Shown here: in pieces, positions 42,585-52,518 of the stretch
Numbering within the stretch: the stretch's first letter is position 1
How the letters are laid out: the number at the start of each line of letters is the position of its first letter
Assembly: GCA_903940125.1 (NCBI GenBank)
Contig: CAJAJL010000077.1
Span: forward strand, 24,895 to 88,894
Direction of reading: 5' to 3'
DNA from: an uncultured Chlorobiaceae bacterium
Lineage (GTDB): Bacteria > Bacteroidota > Chlorobiia > Chlorobiales > Chlorobiaceae
DNA: 64,000 bases
The notes under the pieces: generated by a model
What the model saw: only the letters and a program-made list of their open reading frames with translations
Database searches by the model: none
Told to the model about the DNA's origin: nothing
Program-made: the position numbers and the translations under genes

Positions 42585-43808
42585 ATGGCCATTATGACCC
42601 TTGAGCTTTTCAAGCCGGCTACCCTTGCGGGGATGACATTGCGGAACCGCATCATACGTGCCGCCACGCATGAAAGTCTGGCCGACGGGAGCGGAGCGCC
42701 GGGTGCGGCTCATGAAAAACTCTACAAGGCGCTTGCGAAAGGCGGGGCTGGCGCCATCATTACCGGCTATGCGGGTGTGCAGCAGGACGGGAAGAGCAGT
42801 CTCGCAAACATGCTGATGATAAACGATGACTCGCTGATTCCTGCATACCGGAAGCTCACGGATGCGGTTCACGATCACGAGACACCGATCATCCTGCAGA
42901 TTGCCCATTGCGGACGCCAGACCCGTTCGGCGGTAACCGGTATGCCTACAGTCGCCCCTTCGCCGCTGAAGGACTTCATTTTCAACGAGGAGAGACCGCA
43001 CGAACTCAGTGAAGGGGAGATTGAAACAATCATCGGCAGCTTTGTTGCGGCTGCCGGGCGGGCAAGAAAAGCGGGGTTTGACGGTGTCCAGCTCCATCTG
43101 GCACACGGTTACCTCCTTGCAGAGTTCCTTTCAAGCTATACGAACCGGCGCCGCGATCGATGGGGAGGACCGATTGCGAACAAGTTCCGCATTATCGCGG
43201 AAATACTCCGCCGCATAAGGGCAGAGGAGGGCGACTATCCCGTGCTGGTCAAAATCAACGGATTTGATCACCGGCGGAAAGGGATGCGGCCTCTTGAAGC
43301 TGTAGAAATCGCCCGTCTTCTTGAAGCTTCGGGATGTTCGGCCATAGAGGTTTCTTCGGGCACGGTGGAGGAGGGGCTTTCAATCATGCGGGGGCCAGTC
43401 TTTCCTTCAGAAGCGCTGCTTGCAAGCAACTTCAAGTTCAAGTCGCTTCCTGCACCGCTCAAGAAAGTCCTTGCCCCTCTGCTTCGCCTGACCATGCCAT
43501 CGCCCAAGCCATGGAGAGGGTACAATCTCGATGCCGCAAAAGCGATCAGGCAGGCAGTCTCGATTCCCGTCATTGCCGTCGGCGGCCTCCATACGCTTGA
43601 GAATATCACCAGTGTGCTTGAGAGCGGCACAGCTGATTTTATTTCCATGTCGCGCCCGTTCGTTATCGAGCCGAACATTGTGCGAAAGCTTCAGGAGGGA
43701 AGGCACGCTGCATCGCGCTGCATTGAGTGCAACTACTGTGCAATCATGATTGAGGAGTACCCCCTCAGGTGCTGGTTCGGCAAGCTTCCCTCGAAGCAGC
43801 CCGCATAG
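42585..43808 (+). CDS. Old Yellow Enzyme-family NADH:flavin oxidoreductase
   Basis: LTLRNRIIRAATHE-type N-terminus, GFDGVQLHLAHGYLLAEFLSSYTNRRRDRWGG, VIAVGGLHTLENITSVLESGTADFISMSRPFVIEP; C-terminal CIECNYC. Confidence 0.93.
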   Translation: MAIMTLELFKPATLAGMTLRNRIIRAATHESLADGSGAPGAAHEKLYKALAKGGAGAIITGYAGVQQDGKSSLANMLMINDDSLIPAYRKLTDAVHDHETPIILQIAHCGRQTRSAVTGMPTVAPSPLKDFIFNEERPHELSEGEIETIIGSFVAAAGRARKAGFDGVQLHLAHGYLLAEFLSSYTNRRRDRWGGPIANKFRIIAEILRRIRAEEGDYPVLVKINGFDHRRKGMRPLEAVEIARLLEASGCSAIEVSSGTVEEGLSIMRGPVFPSEALLASNFKFKSLPAPLKKVLAPLLRLTMPSPKPWRGYNLDAAKAIRQAVSIPVIAVGGLHTLENITSVLESGTADFISMSRPFVIEPNIVRKLQEGRHAASRCIECNYCAIMIEEYPLRCWFGKLPSKQPA

Positions 43809-43842
43809 GCTGACTGAGTCCACGCTCTGAAAATCTATCGTC

Positions 43843-43959
43843 TTAAGCAGAGCATTTCCAGTGTAACTTGTTAAGCCATGATCGCATAAAAGCAGTTTGT
43901 GCGTTCAGAAGCATGGATGCTGTGTCGTTTCCATCACCAAACGGATGAATGGTGTTACA
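43843..43959 (-). pseudogene. Decayed Fic/Doc-family fragment
   Basis: Minus-strand frame CNTIHPFGDGNDTASMLLNAQTAFMRSWLNKLHWKCSA*, close to HPFxDGNGR...LLN; preceded in frame by TGA. Confidence 0.5.
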
Positions 43960-44057
43960 TCAAGCCAAACCGGAGGGCTTATTTCCAAAATAACGTGAAC
44001 ATCATTTTGATAATCCGGCAGTATGCCGTACAATACAAGAAACTGATTCTTATACAT

Positions 44058-44348
44058 ATGTCATCAATCGTTAAAAATGCATCGAAAGCCAGGCTTGAAG
44101 CCAGGGTTAGTGTAGAAGTGCATAACAAAATCAAGCGGGCAGCTGAACTTCAAGGCCGGACAATTACAGATTTTATTGTTGCTGCCGCTCAAGACGCAGC
44201 TCAACATGCGATTGAACAGGCCGAAATCATTCGAATCTCCCTTGATGATCAGGAGACATTTGCCAAAGCATTGATTAATCCTCCAGAGCCGGTAGCTGCT
44301 TTACGACGTGCTTTTGAAAGACGGAAGACCTTGTTGCAGCCAGAATGA
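44058..44348 (+). CDS. DUF1778 (TacA-type) antitoxin
   Basis: RLEARVSVEVHNKIKRAAELQGRTITDFIVAAAQDAAQHAIEQAEIIRISLDDQETFAKALINPPEP. Start chosen at MSSIVKNASK. Confidence 0.92.
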   Translation: MSSIVKNASKARLEARVSVEVHNKIKRAAELQGRTITDFIVAAAQDAAQHAIEQAEIIRISLDDQETFAKALINPPEPVAALRRAFERRKTLLQPE

Positions 44349-44851
44349 ATTTGACCCTTTTTCGTATGGCTCCTCTGGACATGGCCTGCAACCGCAACTT
44401 ATTTTCCTGTGGGTCAATGGCCTTAGATCAGTATTTTTATCACCAGGTGTCACAGGATATTAAACGAAACGTAACATCCTGCTTTGTTGCACTTGATAGT
44501 GATGAGCGCATAGCCGGTTATTACACCCTTTCCTCTGCAAGTGTAGCCTTAACAGATTTACCAGAAGCTACCATCAAAAAACTACCGCGTTATCCCACTG
44601 TACCTACTGCCCGTTTAGGACGGTTGGCCGTCGATAATACATACAAGGGAATGGGATTAGGCGGGGCATTGCTGGCGGATGCATTTTCGCGAGTCATAAA
44701 TTCCGGTATCGGCATCTATGCCATCATTGTAGACGCCAAAGATGAAATGGCTGCTGATTTCTATCGTTACTTTGGATTCATACCGCTCTCATATTTACCG
44801 GAAACATTGTTCCTGCCAGTAGAAACAATAAAAAAATCGATGAAGAAGTAA
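44345..44851 (+). CDS. GNAT-family (TacT-type) toxin
   Basis: FSCGSMALDQYFYHQVSQDIKRNVTSCFVA...IAGYYTLSSASV...PTARLGRLAVDNTYKGMGLGGALLADA; ATGA overlap with the antitoxin. Confidence 0.92.
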   Translation: MNLTLFRMAPLDMACNRNLFSCGSMALDQYFYHQVSQDIKRNVTSCFVALDSDERIAGYYTLSSASVALTDLPEATIKKLPRYPTVPTARLGRLAVDNTYKGMGLGGALLADAFSRVINSGIGIYAIIVDAKDEMAADFYRYFGFIPLSYLPETLFLPVETIKKSMKK

Positions 44852-44913
44852 GTTGAGTCAAGAAGTTCCGCCAATATTGGCGATAGGATATCTGCTTATT
44901 CCGGCAATATTTT

Positions 44914-44952
44914 GTTGCATGTAACGGATTTTTAACCTACGTTTCATGTAAC
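44914..44952. promoter_or_regulatory. Paired quasi-palindromes GTTKCATGTAAC, candidate operator of the MazEF-like operon
   Basis: GTTGCATGTAAC at 44914..44925 and GTTTCATGTAAC at 44941..44952, 27 bp apart, 38 bp before the predicted antitoxin ATG. Confidence 0.45.
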
Positions 44953-44989
44953 ATTGTTCAATAAATACAAAATAATGAAGAGGTGCAAC

Positions 44990-45202
44990 ATGGCTGGAGT
45001 TGTTGAACGGGTACAAAAACACAGGGCAAGTTTACGCAAGGCAGGAATGCGGCCAGTGCAAATCTGGGTTCCTGATACGCGACACGAGGGATTTGCGGAG
45101 GAGTGCAAGCGGCAATCAGCACTGATCAATAATGACCAGCAGGAAAAAGAGGTTTTGCGGTTTTTAGATGAAACAGCAGACTGCGAAGGCTGGAAAGCAT
45201 GA
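44990..45202 (+). CDS. DUF3018 / MazE-like antitoxin
   Basis: VVERVQKHRASLRKAGMRPVQIWVPDTRHEGFAEECKRQSALI. Start chosen at MAGVVERV. Confidence 0.88.
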   Translation: MAGVVERVQKHRASLRKAGMRPVQIWVPDTRHEGFAEECKRQSALINNDQQEKEVLRFLDETADCEGWKA

Positions 45203-45522
45203 AGAGAGGCGATCTTGTTACCATTGCGCTTCAAGGTGATTACGGCAAACCCCGCCCTGCCCTTGTTGTTCAGTCCGATTTGTTTTCTGAACACCCTTCT
45301 GTGACAATCCTGCCCGTGACAAGCGACCTTCGAAAAGCTCCGTTATTTCGGATTGACGTTGAGCCTACAGCAGGAACCAACCTGAAAAACAGATCGCAGG
45401 TGATGGTCGATAAGGTTCAAACCGTACCCTGTGAAAAAGTCGGAGCTGCCTTCGGTCAGCTCGACGATGCTGCAATGTTGTCGATTAATCGAGCTCTCGC
45501 CGTGTGGCTTGGTTTTGCTTGA
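45199..45522 (+). CDS. MazF/PemK-family endoribonuclease toxin
   Basis: KRGDLVTIALQGDYGKPRPALVVQSDLF...SQVMVDKVQTVPCEKVGAAFGQLD; ATGA overlap with the antitoxin. Confidence 0.93.
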   Translation: MKRGDLVTIALQGDYGKPRPALVVQSDLFSEHPSVTILPVTSDLRKAPLFRIDVEPTAGTNLKNRSQVMVDKVQTVPCEKVGAAFGQLDDAAMLSINRALAVWLGFA

Positions 45523-45588
45523 AAGGAAGTGTTGCTACCAAGGGGCATGAAGTGTTTTGTTATATTGCAAGAAATTGATACTACATCA

Positions 45589-46071
45589 ATGGTGAACAAT
45601 AATTCGATGAGTGCTATGGGGTTTGCGCTTAAGCTGCTTGGACTGCGTAGTCACAGCTGTAAGGAACTTGAGCAGAAACTTTTGAAAAAGGGGTACACTG
45701 TTGAGAACATCGGGGCCATACTTGAGAAACTGACTAAGCAGGGAGTTCTCGACGACCTTTTGTTCGGCACGGCATTGATACAAAGCCGTTCAAGGCGAAA
45801 ACCGTCGGGGAAACGTAAAATAGGTGCGGAGCTGAGAAAAAAGGGCGTTTCGGAATCAATTATCGGCGAACTGCTGAAAGAGTACGACAGCGCAGAGCTT
45901 TGTTACCAAGCTGCAGAGAAAAAAATCAGTTCTCTGCATGGGGCAACTGAGGCCTGCAGGCAAAAGAAACTTGAAGTTTTTCTGTATAACCGGGGATTTG
46001 AATGGAAAGATATTCAATTCGTCATCAAGAAATTTTTTAAACCCGGCACAGATTTTGAGGATTTTGATTAG
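45589..46071 (+). CDS. recX: Regulatory protein RecX
   Basis: [75 protein letters not shown]. Start uncertain. Confidence 0.85.
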   Translation: MVNNNSMSAMGFALKLLGLRSHSCKELEQKLLKKGYTVENIGAILEKLTKQGVLDDLLFGTALIQSRSRRKPSGKRKIGAELRKKGVSESIIGELLKEYDSAELCYQAAEKKISSLHGATEACRQKKLEVFLYNRGFEWKDIQFVIKKFFKPGTDFEDFD

Positions 46072-46802
46072 AGTATGTCACCCTGCACAAGCGAGCCGAC
46101 CTTCTCTCCCTGCAGCAATCTGGTAAAGTTCCCTTTTTCATTCATGTTCATTACCACAATTGGCAATGCATTTTCTCTGCATAGGGTGATTGCGGTCATA
46201 TCCATAACCCGGAGATTTTTGCGGATAACATCGAGATAGGATATTTTGGTGTAAAACAGCGCATCAGGATTTTTTTCAGGATCAGAATCGTAGACTCCAT
46301 CAACTCTGGTACCTTTAACAATAACATCGGCTTCTATCTCTATAGCCCTCAATGCGGCAGCGGTATCAGTCGTAAAATAGGGGTTTCCTGTGCCGGCACC
46401 GAAAATAACCACTCTCCCCTTTTCAAGGTGGCGAATTGCTCTCCGCCTGATAAAAGGCTCGGCCATCTGCTCCATTTTGATAGCTGTCTGAAGACGGGTA
46501 TAGACACCCTTGCGCTCAAGAACATCCTGAAAAGCTATGGAGTTGATAACCGTTGCAAGCATACCCATGTAGTCGGCCTGTACCCGATCCATCTTGGCTG
46601 CAGCTTCTGACACGCCGCGGAATATATTGCCACCTCCGATAACCAAAGCGATTTCGGCACCTAACTGACGTGCCTCTTTGATTTCTTCGGCATAACGTTC
46701 AAGCATTTCAATATTGATACCGTAGCCATCTTGCCCTGCAAGTGCTTCACCGCTTAATTTCAGCAAGATGCGCTTATACTGCAGCATATCTTTATTCTCC
46801 AA
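46068..46802 (-). CDS. pyrH: UMP kinase
   Basis: [48 protein letters not shown]. Confidence 0.96.
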   Translation of the reverse strand: MENKDMLQYKRILLKLSGEALAGQDGYGINIEMLERYAEEIKEARQLGAEIALVIGGGNIFRGVSEAAAKMDRVQADYMGMLATVINSIAFQDVLERKGVYTRLQTAIKMEQMAEPFIRRRAIRHLEKGRVVIFGAGTGNPYFTTDTAAALRAIEIEADVIVKGTRVDGVYDSDPEKNPDALFYTKISYLDVIRKNLRVMDMTAITLCRENALPIVVMNMNEKGNFTRLLQGEKVGSLVQGDIL

Positions 46803-46840
46803 AATAATGGATTGGAAAAGTAATCACGTGTCAACTCTAT

Positions 46841-46878
46841 TTAAAAAAAAAGCCTCGTATTACGAGGCTTTTTTTTTA
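46841..46878 (-). terminator. Bidirectional-looking Rho-independent terminator downstream of tsf
   Basis: aaaaaaaaAGCCTCGTATTACGAGGCTttttttt: 9-bp perfect stem with A/T tracts on both sides. Confidence 0.85.
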
Positions 46879-47742
46879 TTCTCCCAACTGATAGCGGACA
46901 AATCCTATAACATCGACTTTCGACTCGTGCTTCTTTCGGAACTCCTGGAGAACATCAGAAACCTTCGTGGTATTATCTTTGATAAAGAACTGCTCGGATA
47001 GCACTACCTCCTGGTAATACTTTTCAAGTCTGCCCTGAACAATCTTGTCGACAAATTCTTCCTTCTTACCCTGACTGAGTGCCTGCTGTTTATAAATTTC
47101 TGACTCTGATGCAATATAATCAGCTGGTACTGCTGACCGATCAGTAACTATCGGGGCAGCTGCCACTACCTGCATGGCAAGATCCTTGGCAAGCTCCCTG
47201 ACGGCTTCCGGATTATCGGTAGCTACATGAATGATTGCGCCAAGCTGCGCACCTGGATGTGTATAGGCCTCGACAAGTCCATCCTGAGCATCACAGAATA
47301 CAAGACGCTTGAGATTTATCTTTTCACCGAGTTTTCCGGTCATTGTCTTAATGGCATCGTCAACTGTTTCACCACCATAGGCTTCACCCAGAGTAAGTTT
47401 CAACAGGGCTTCGGCGGTTGTACTATGAGTTGACAGAGCAAGGTCGCCAAGTGCATTGGCAAAACCTGTAAAAACCTCACCTCGAGCAACAAAATCAGTT
47501 TCGCAGTTGAGCTCAAGAATAACTCCTGTCTTATGGTCAGGGGTTATTTTTATACATACCATACCTTCCCGAGCCTCTTTATCTGCGCGTTTGGCTGCGA
47601 GTGCAGCTCCTTTCTTGCGAAGATAGTCTATGGCTTTCTGCACATCACCACCTGTTTCGTCAAGGGCTTTTTTGCAGTCCATCATTCCTACACCTGTTAT
47701 ATCACGAAGATTTTTTACATCTTTTGCTGAAATCTGGCTCAT
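46876..47742 (-). CDS. tsf: Elongation factor Ts
   Basis: [37 protein letters not shown]. Confidence 0.96.
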   Translation of the reverse strand: MSQISAKDVKNLRDITGVGMMDCKKALDETGGDVQKAIDYLRKKGAALAAKRADKEAREGMVCIKITPDHKTGVILELNCETDFVARGEVFTGFANALGDLALSTHSTTAEALLKLTLGEAYGGETVDDAIKTMTGKLGEKINLKRLVFCDAQDGLVEAYTHPGAQLGAIIHVATDNPEAVRELAKDLAMQVVAAAPIVTDRSAVPADYIASESEIYKQQALSQGKKEEFVDKIVQGRLEKYYQEVVLSEQFFIKDNTTKVSDVLQEFRKKHESKVDVIGFVRYQLGE

Positions 47743-47776
47743 TGAACGTTCATTCTGTATTTATTATAAACTCTAC

Positions 47777-48532
47777 TTATTCGCTGATTTCTTCTTTTCC
47801 GCCATCCTCTTCCACTTCATCCAGGTCGGCAAGGACTTCCTGTTCCACTTTAAGCGCACGTGCATTAATGACTGTATCGGCAACGGCTGTAACCATAAGC
47901 TTGATAGAGCGGATAGCGTCGTCGTTTGCAGGAATTACAAAATCAACCAGTTCAGGATCGCAGTTGGTATCGACCATTGCGATAATTGGAATACCAAGTG
48001 AACGGGCTTCCTTGATAGCAATATGCTCTTTCTTGATGTCTACAATGAATAGTGCGGCAGGAAGCCTTGTCATGGTGGCAATGCCACCGAGAATCCTCAT
48101 CAGCTTTTCCTTTTCGCGGGCAAGCATGAGTCGTTCTTTTTTGGTAATCATGTCAAAGGTGCCATCGGTCGCCATTCTGTCGATGGAGTTCATGCGCCTG
48201 ATGCTCTGGCGAATGGTCTGGAAATTGGTAAGCATACCTCCGAGCCAGCGTTCGCAAACGTAAGGCATGCCTGCACGTTCTGCCTCTTCGGAAATAATGT
48301 GTTTCGCCTGTTTTTTTGTACCGACAAACATGATTTCCCTGCCTGTCTGTGCGATTGCTTCAAGAGCTTTAAGCGCTTCATCGGCAAGCACGACGGTTTT
48401 CTGCAGATCAATAATGTGAACACCGTTTTTTTCCATGAAAATGTACGGCTTCATTTTCGGACACCAGCGGCGGGCAAGGTGACCGAAGTGGACTCCTGCG
48501 CGGAGCATCTCTTCGAGCTGAAAATGTGACAT
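47777..48532 (-). CDS. rpsB: 30S ribosomal protein S2
   Basis: [53 protein letters not shown]. Confidence 0.97.
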   Translation of the reverse strand: MSHFQLEEMLRAGVHFGHLARRWCPKMKPYIFMEKNGVHIIDLQKTVVLADEALKALEAIAQTGREIMFVGTKKQAKHIISEEAERAGMPYVCERWLGGMLTNFQTIRQSIRRMNSIDRMATDGTFDMITKKERLMLAREKEKLMRILGGIATMTRLPAALFIVDIKKEHIAIKEARSLGIPIIAMVDTNCDPELVDFVIPANDDAIRSIKLMVTAVADTVINARALKVEQEVLADLDEVEEDGGKEEISE

Positions 48533-48691
48533 TTGTTGTGTTCCTGTTATTTAGTTATTCCTCTACCATGTATATACTGACCGGTATCCGGCGCAGGGCG
48601 CCAGACACTTCCGGAAAGCTTCATCTGAACAGTGATCAGATTGACATGATATGCGAAGTTGTTTTTTGTAAAAGCAATAAAATAATTCGTA

Positions 48692-49087
48692 TTAACGCTT
48701 TGAGAACTGGAAACGTTTGCGGGCTTTTTTGCGTCCGAATTTTTTCCGTTCAACCATGCGGGGATCTCTGGTCAGAAGCTTTTCTGTTTTAAGGACTGCA
48801 CGAGCGGCTTCGTCAAACTCAGTTAAAGCGCGGGCAATTGCAAGACTGACTGCTCCGGACTGACCGCTGACACCGCCACCGTGCACATTGACTTTGATGT
48901 CAAACTGTTCTGATTTTTCGGTAATCACAAGAGGCCTGAGAGCCTGCTGACGCTTGAATTCATCCTTAAAATACTCTTCTACCGGCAACTTATTGATAAT
49001 AATCCGGCCCTTTCCCGGAGTTACAATCGCTCGAGCCACCGAGGTTTTACGGCGACCTACTGTATCGATAACCTCTTTCATTCCCAA
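48692..49087 (-). CDS. rpsI: 30S ribosomal protein S9
   Basis: [17 protein letters not shown]...[21 protein letters not shown]...[14 protein letters not shown]. Confidence 0.97.
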   Translation of the reverse strand: MGMKEVIDTVGRRKTSVARAIVTPGKGRIIINKLPVEEYFKDEFKRQQALRPLVITEKSEQFDIKVNVHGGGVSGQSGAVSLAIARALTEFDEAARAVLKTEKLLTRDPRMVERKKFGRKKARKRFQFSKR

Positions 49088-49098
49088 TTCTTTATTGT

Positions 49099-49548
49099 TT
49101 AGTTGACTTTCATTTCAGCTGGAGACTGCGACGCATGAGGGTGCTCTGAACCTGAATAAACCTTGAGTTTCCTGAAAAGCTGTCGACCGAGATTATTGTG
49201 CGGCAACATTCCCCAGACTGCATTTTCGATAACTCTTTCAGGTCTTTTCTTCAGAAGATCCTTGACGTGATCAATTTTTACACCGCCAGGATAATGAGAG
49301 TGAGAAAAGTAGCTTTTCTGATCTTCTTTTTTGCCAGACAAAGCGACTTTATCGGCATTGGTCACCACAATAAAATCACCGGTATCGATATGTGGAGTAA
49401 ACTGCGGTTTATGCTTGCCTCGAAGGACTTTTGCAATCTCTGAAGCCATTCTGCCCAGCACCTGCCCATCTGCATCGATGACATACCACTTACGATCAAC
49501 TTCTGCTGGCTTTGCCGAATATGTTTTGAAACTTATCGTCTTGCTCAT
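49099..49548 (-). CDS. rplM: 50S ribosomal protein L13
   Basis: [26 protein letters not shown]...[26 protein letters not shown]. Start chosen at [10 protein letters not shown]. Confidence 0.97.
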   Translation of the reverse strand: MSKTISFKTYSAKPAEVDRKWYVIDADGQVLGRMASEIAKVLRGKHKPQFTPHIDTGDFIVVTNADKVALSGKKEDQKSYFSHSHYPGGVKIDHVKDLLKKRPERVIENAVWGMLPHNNLGRQLFRKLKVYSGSEHPHASQSPAEMKVN

Positions 49549-49702
49549 GCTCTTACTAATAGAATTAACTGGACTTTTGCGGAAAATAAAGTCCATCAAT
49601 GTAAATTATTCCACTTAATTCTACAAATTATACCTTATATCTAATCAGGAATTCCAAGAGAGGTCGATTTTACTTTTTTTTACCAAGACTGTATTTGTTC
49701 TT

Positions 49703-51016
49703 ATGAAGCCTTTAATTGCTTTGGTTGGTAGGCCAAACGTCGGCAAATCTACCTTATTTAACAGAATCTTACGCCAGAGAAGCGCCATCGTTGACAGTAC
49801 GCCGGGGGTCACGCGAGACCGGCACATTTCTGAGGGCGAGTGGCAGGGCAAACAGTTCCTTCTGATGGATACGGGTGGCTATAACGCTGATGCAGATGTC
49901 ATCAGTATGGCTATGCTTGAGCAGACGCTGATGGCCATCCGTGAAGCTGATATTGTTATTTTTCTGACCGATGCCCGTGCCGGCCTTTCGTATGAAGACC
50001 TTGAACTTGCAAGGCTGCTGCAGCGGACATTTCAGCACAAACAGCTTTTTTTTGCGGTCAATAAGGTCGAAACTCCGCAACTTACCATTGACGCAGAGTC
50101 ATTTATAAGTACTGGATTCACGAAGCCCTATTTTATATCTGCAAAAGATGGCTCCGGTGTTGCCGATATGCTTGATGACATTCTTGAAGCACTGCCTTCG
50201 TTGGAAAAAACTGCCGGCGAAGAGGATAGTGCCATCCCGCTTGCTGTGGTCGGGAGACCAAATGTCGGAAAATCGAGTTTTGTCAATGCTCTGCTGGGTT
50301 CCAACCGTCTGATTGTTTCAAACATCCCTGGCACAACCCGGGATGCCATCGACAGCCGTTTTATACGTAAGCAGCAGGAGTTCATTCTGATCGATACCGC
50401 CGGATTGCGAAAAAGAACGAAGATCGATGCCGGCATAGAGTATTACAGTTCGCTGAGAACAGAAAAAGCCATTGAGCGATGCGATGTTGCTCTGGTAATG
50501 CTGGATGCGGAGCCGGGAATTGAAAAGCAGGATATGAAAATTATCAATATGGCTGTTGAGAGGAAAAAGGGTGCATTGCTTCTCATCAACAAATGGGACC
50601 TGATCGAAAAGGATTCTAAAACAAGCAAAATTTATGAAGATAACCTGCGCTTAAACATGGGAAACCTTTCTTATGTACCGGTTCTCTTTATTTCTGCACT
50701 GACCAAAAAAAATCTCTATCGGGCGATTGATACTGCTCAGGAAATCAGCCGAAACCGATCGCGCAAAATCACGACCAGCGTGCTCATCAAATTCCTTGAG
50801 GAAGCACTTTCGCAAACACATGTTTCGACAAAATCGGGTAAGGAGTTAAAAATCAAGTACATGACGCAGATCAATGCAGCTTGGCCGGTATTTGCATTTT
50901 TCTGTAATGACCCATTGCTTGTTCAGAATAATTTCAGAAAGTTTCTTGAAAACAAACTGCGCGAACAGTTCAGTCTGGATGGAGTTCCCATCTCGATGCG
51001 TTTTCTTCAGAAATAG
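49703..51016 (+). CDS. der: Ribosome biogenesis GTPase Der (EngA)
   Basis: Two G domains ([28 protein letters not shown]), KH-like C-terminus. Confidence 0.97.
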   Translation: MKPLIALVGRPNVGKSTLFNRILRQRSAIVDSTPGVTRDRHISEGEWQGKQFLLMDTGGYNADADVISMAMLEQTLMAIREADIVIFLTDARAGLSYEDLELARLLQRTFQHKQLFFAVNKVETPQLTIDAESFISTGFTKPYFISAKDGSGVADMLDDILEALPSLEKTAGEEDSAIPLAVVGRPNVGKSSFVNALLGSNRLIVSNIPGTTRDAIDSRFIRKQQEFILIDTAGLRKRTKIDAGIEYYSSLRTEKAIERCDVALVMLDAEPGIEKQDMKIINMAVERKKGALLLINKWDLIEKDSKTSKIYEDNLRLNMGNLSYVPVLFISALTKKNLYRAIDTAQEISRNRSRKITTSVLIKFLEEALSQTHVSTKSGKELKIKYMTQINAAWPVFAFFCNDPLLVQNNFRKFLENKLREQFSLDGVPISMRFLQK

Positions 51017-51072
51017 AGAGTGTAATCGAGAGAAACCGCCTTTTTTAATGCAACATCAACGTAAAGAATCGT

Positions 51073-52155
51073 ATGTCGACAGTCACTGAAGCACAAATCA
51101 TAGAAGCACTGAGCTCAGTCCAGGAACCTGACCTGAAAAAAGATCTTATCACTCTCGCCATGGTTGAGGATATTATTCTTGACAGCGATAACAATGTATC
51201 GTTTACTGTAGTGCTTACCACTCCGGCATGTCCTTTGAAAGAGCAGATCAAGCAGTCCTGCATCGACTCCATCAGAACCCATGTGCCTGAAGCAGCGGCA
51301 ATTGAGGTTAACATGACTTCAAAAGTAACCTCATCCTGCAGTCATCATCACTGCAATCATGAGCGCCCATTACAACAGGTAAAAAATATTATTGCTGTAG
51401 CATCCGGAAAAGGCGGTGTTGGAAAATCTACCTTTGCGGTAAACCTTGCCGTAGCTCTTGCTAAAACCGGTGCAAAAGTCGGCCTGATAGATGCTGACCT
51501 TTATGGACCGAGCATTCCAACCATGTTTGGCATGCAGAATGCAAAACCAGAAATGGCAGGAAAGAACATTGTTCCTCTTGAGAAGTATGGTGTAAAACTT
51601 ATGTCGATAGGCTTTCTGATCGAAACAGAAACCGCGCTACTATGGCGAGGCCCCATGGCTTCGAGCGCTATCAAACAGTTTATCAGTGAAGTGGAGTGGA
51701 AAGAACTTGACTACCTGATTTTTGATTTTCCGCCGGGTACGGGTGATATTCAGATAACCATTGCCCAGACGATTCCGTTAAGCGGCGCGATTATTGTTAC
51801 AACACCGCAGGATGTGGCCCTTGCTGATGTGTCGAAAGCTGTCAGCATGTTCCGCAAGGTCAATGTTCCTCTTCTGGGTCTGGTGGAAAATATGAGTTAT
51901 TACGAACTTCCGGACGGAACCAGAGACTTTATTTTCGGGCACCATGGCGGAGAAATATTTGCAAGAACCCAGAACATTCCATTTCTCGGTGAAATACCGA
52001 TCGACAGAGCCGTCCGGGAAGGGGGTGACAATGGAATACCTTATGTTCTTGGCCATCCTGATTCTGCAACATCGAATGCAATCATTCGAGCATCAATGGA
52101 GGTTGCCCGCAGGGTTTCCATAACCAATGCGGAACACGCAGAACAACATTCATAA
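51073..52155 (+). CDS. Mrp/NBP35-family iron-sulfur carrier P-loop ATPase
   Basis: N-terminal MIP18-type domain; VASGKGGVGKSTFAVNLAVAL; DADLYGPSIPTMFG. Confidence 0.94.
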   Translation: MSTVTEAQIIEALSSVQEPDLKKDLITLAMVEDIILDSDNNVSFTVVLTTPACPLKEQIKQSCIDSIRTHVPEAAAIEVNMTSKVTSSCSHHHCNHERPLQQVKNIIAVASGKGGVGKSTFAVNLAVALAKTGAKVGLIDADLYGPSIPTMFGMQNAKPEMAGKNIVPLEKYGVKLMSIGFLIETETALLWRGPMASSAIKQFISEVEWKELDYLIFDFPPGTGDIQITIAQTIPLSGAIIVTTPQDVALADVSKAVSMFRKVNVPLLGLVENMSYYELPDGTRDFIFGHHGGEIFARTQNIPFLGEIPIDRAVREGGDNGIPYVLGHPDSATSNAIIRASMEVARRVSITNAEHAEQHS

Positions 52156-52249
52156 CTTTGATATTGTTTTTTTGCGCTATAGGTTTGATATTAGCTCTAT
52201 CAGTAACGAAACAAACGTCATTTTTTCTTCATTGTAAACCAATTATAAC

Positions 52250-52510
52250 ATGAGCAGCAGTAAGGATTATCTTCCAAATAGCGATGCACTTTACGACAGG
52301 GTTATTGCTTCACTTGAAACTGTACGTCCTTATCTACAGGTAGACGGTGGTGACTGTCAGCTTGTAGGCATTTCAAAGGATTTTGTTGTTGATGTCAAAC
52401 TGCTTGGCGCATGCGGTTCATGCCCGATGAGCACCCTTACGTTGCGTGCAGGCGTTGAACAGGCTATTAAAAAGGCAAATCCGGAAATCGTACGCGTTGA
52501 GTCGGTTTAA
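52250..52510 (+). CDS. NifU-like C-terminal domain Fe-S scaffold protein
   Basis: VRPYLQVDGGDCQLVGI...LLGACGSCPMSTLTLRAGVEQ (CGSCPMS). Confidence 0.93.
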   Translation: MSSSKDYLPNSDALYDRVIASLETVRPYLQVDGGDCQLVGISKDFVVDVKLLGACGSCPMSTLTLRAGVEQAIKKANPEIVRVESV

Positions 52511-52518
52511 TACCTTTA

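Noticed and set aside
46068-46071. Convergent 4-bp overlap of recX and pyrH stop codons
   Set aside because: Ordinary compact gene packing; a similar overlap occurs at nth (15681..15684).
39212-46071. CRISPR array or tRNA integration site in the accessory patch
   Set aside because: No regularly spaced identical repeats and no tRNA-like cloverleaf sequence were seen by eye; an integrase gene is also absent.
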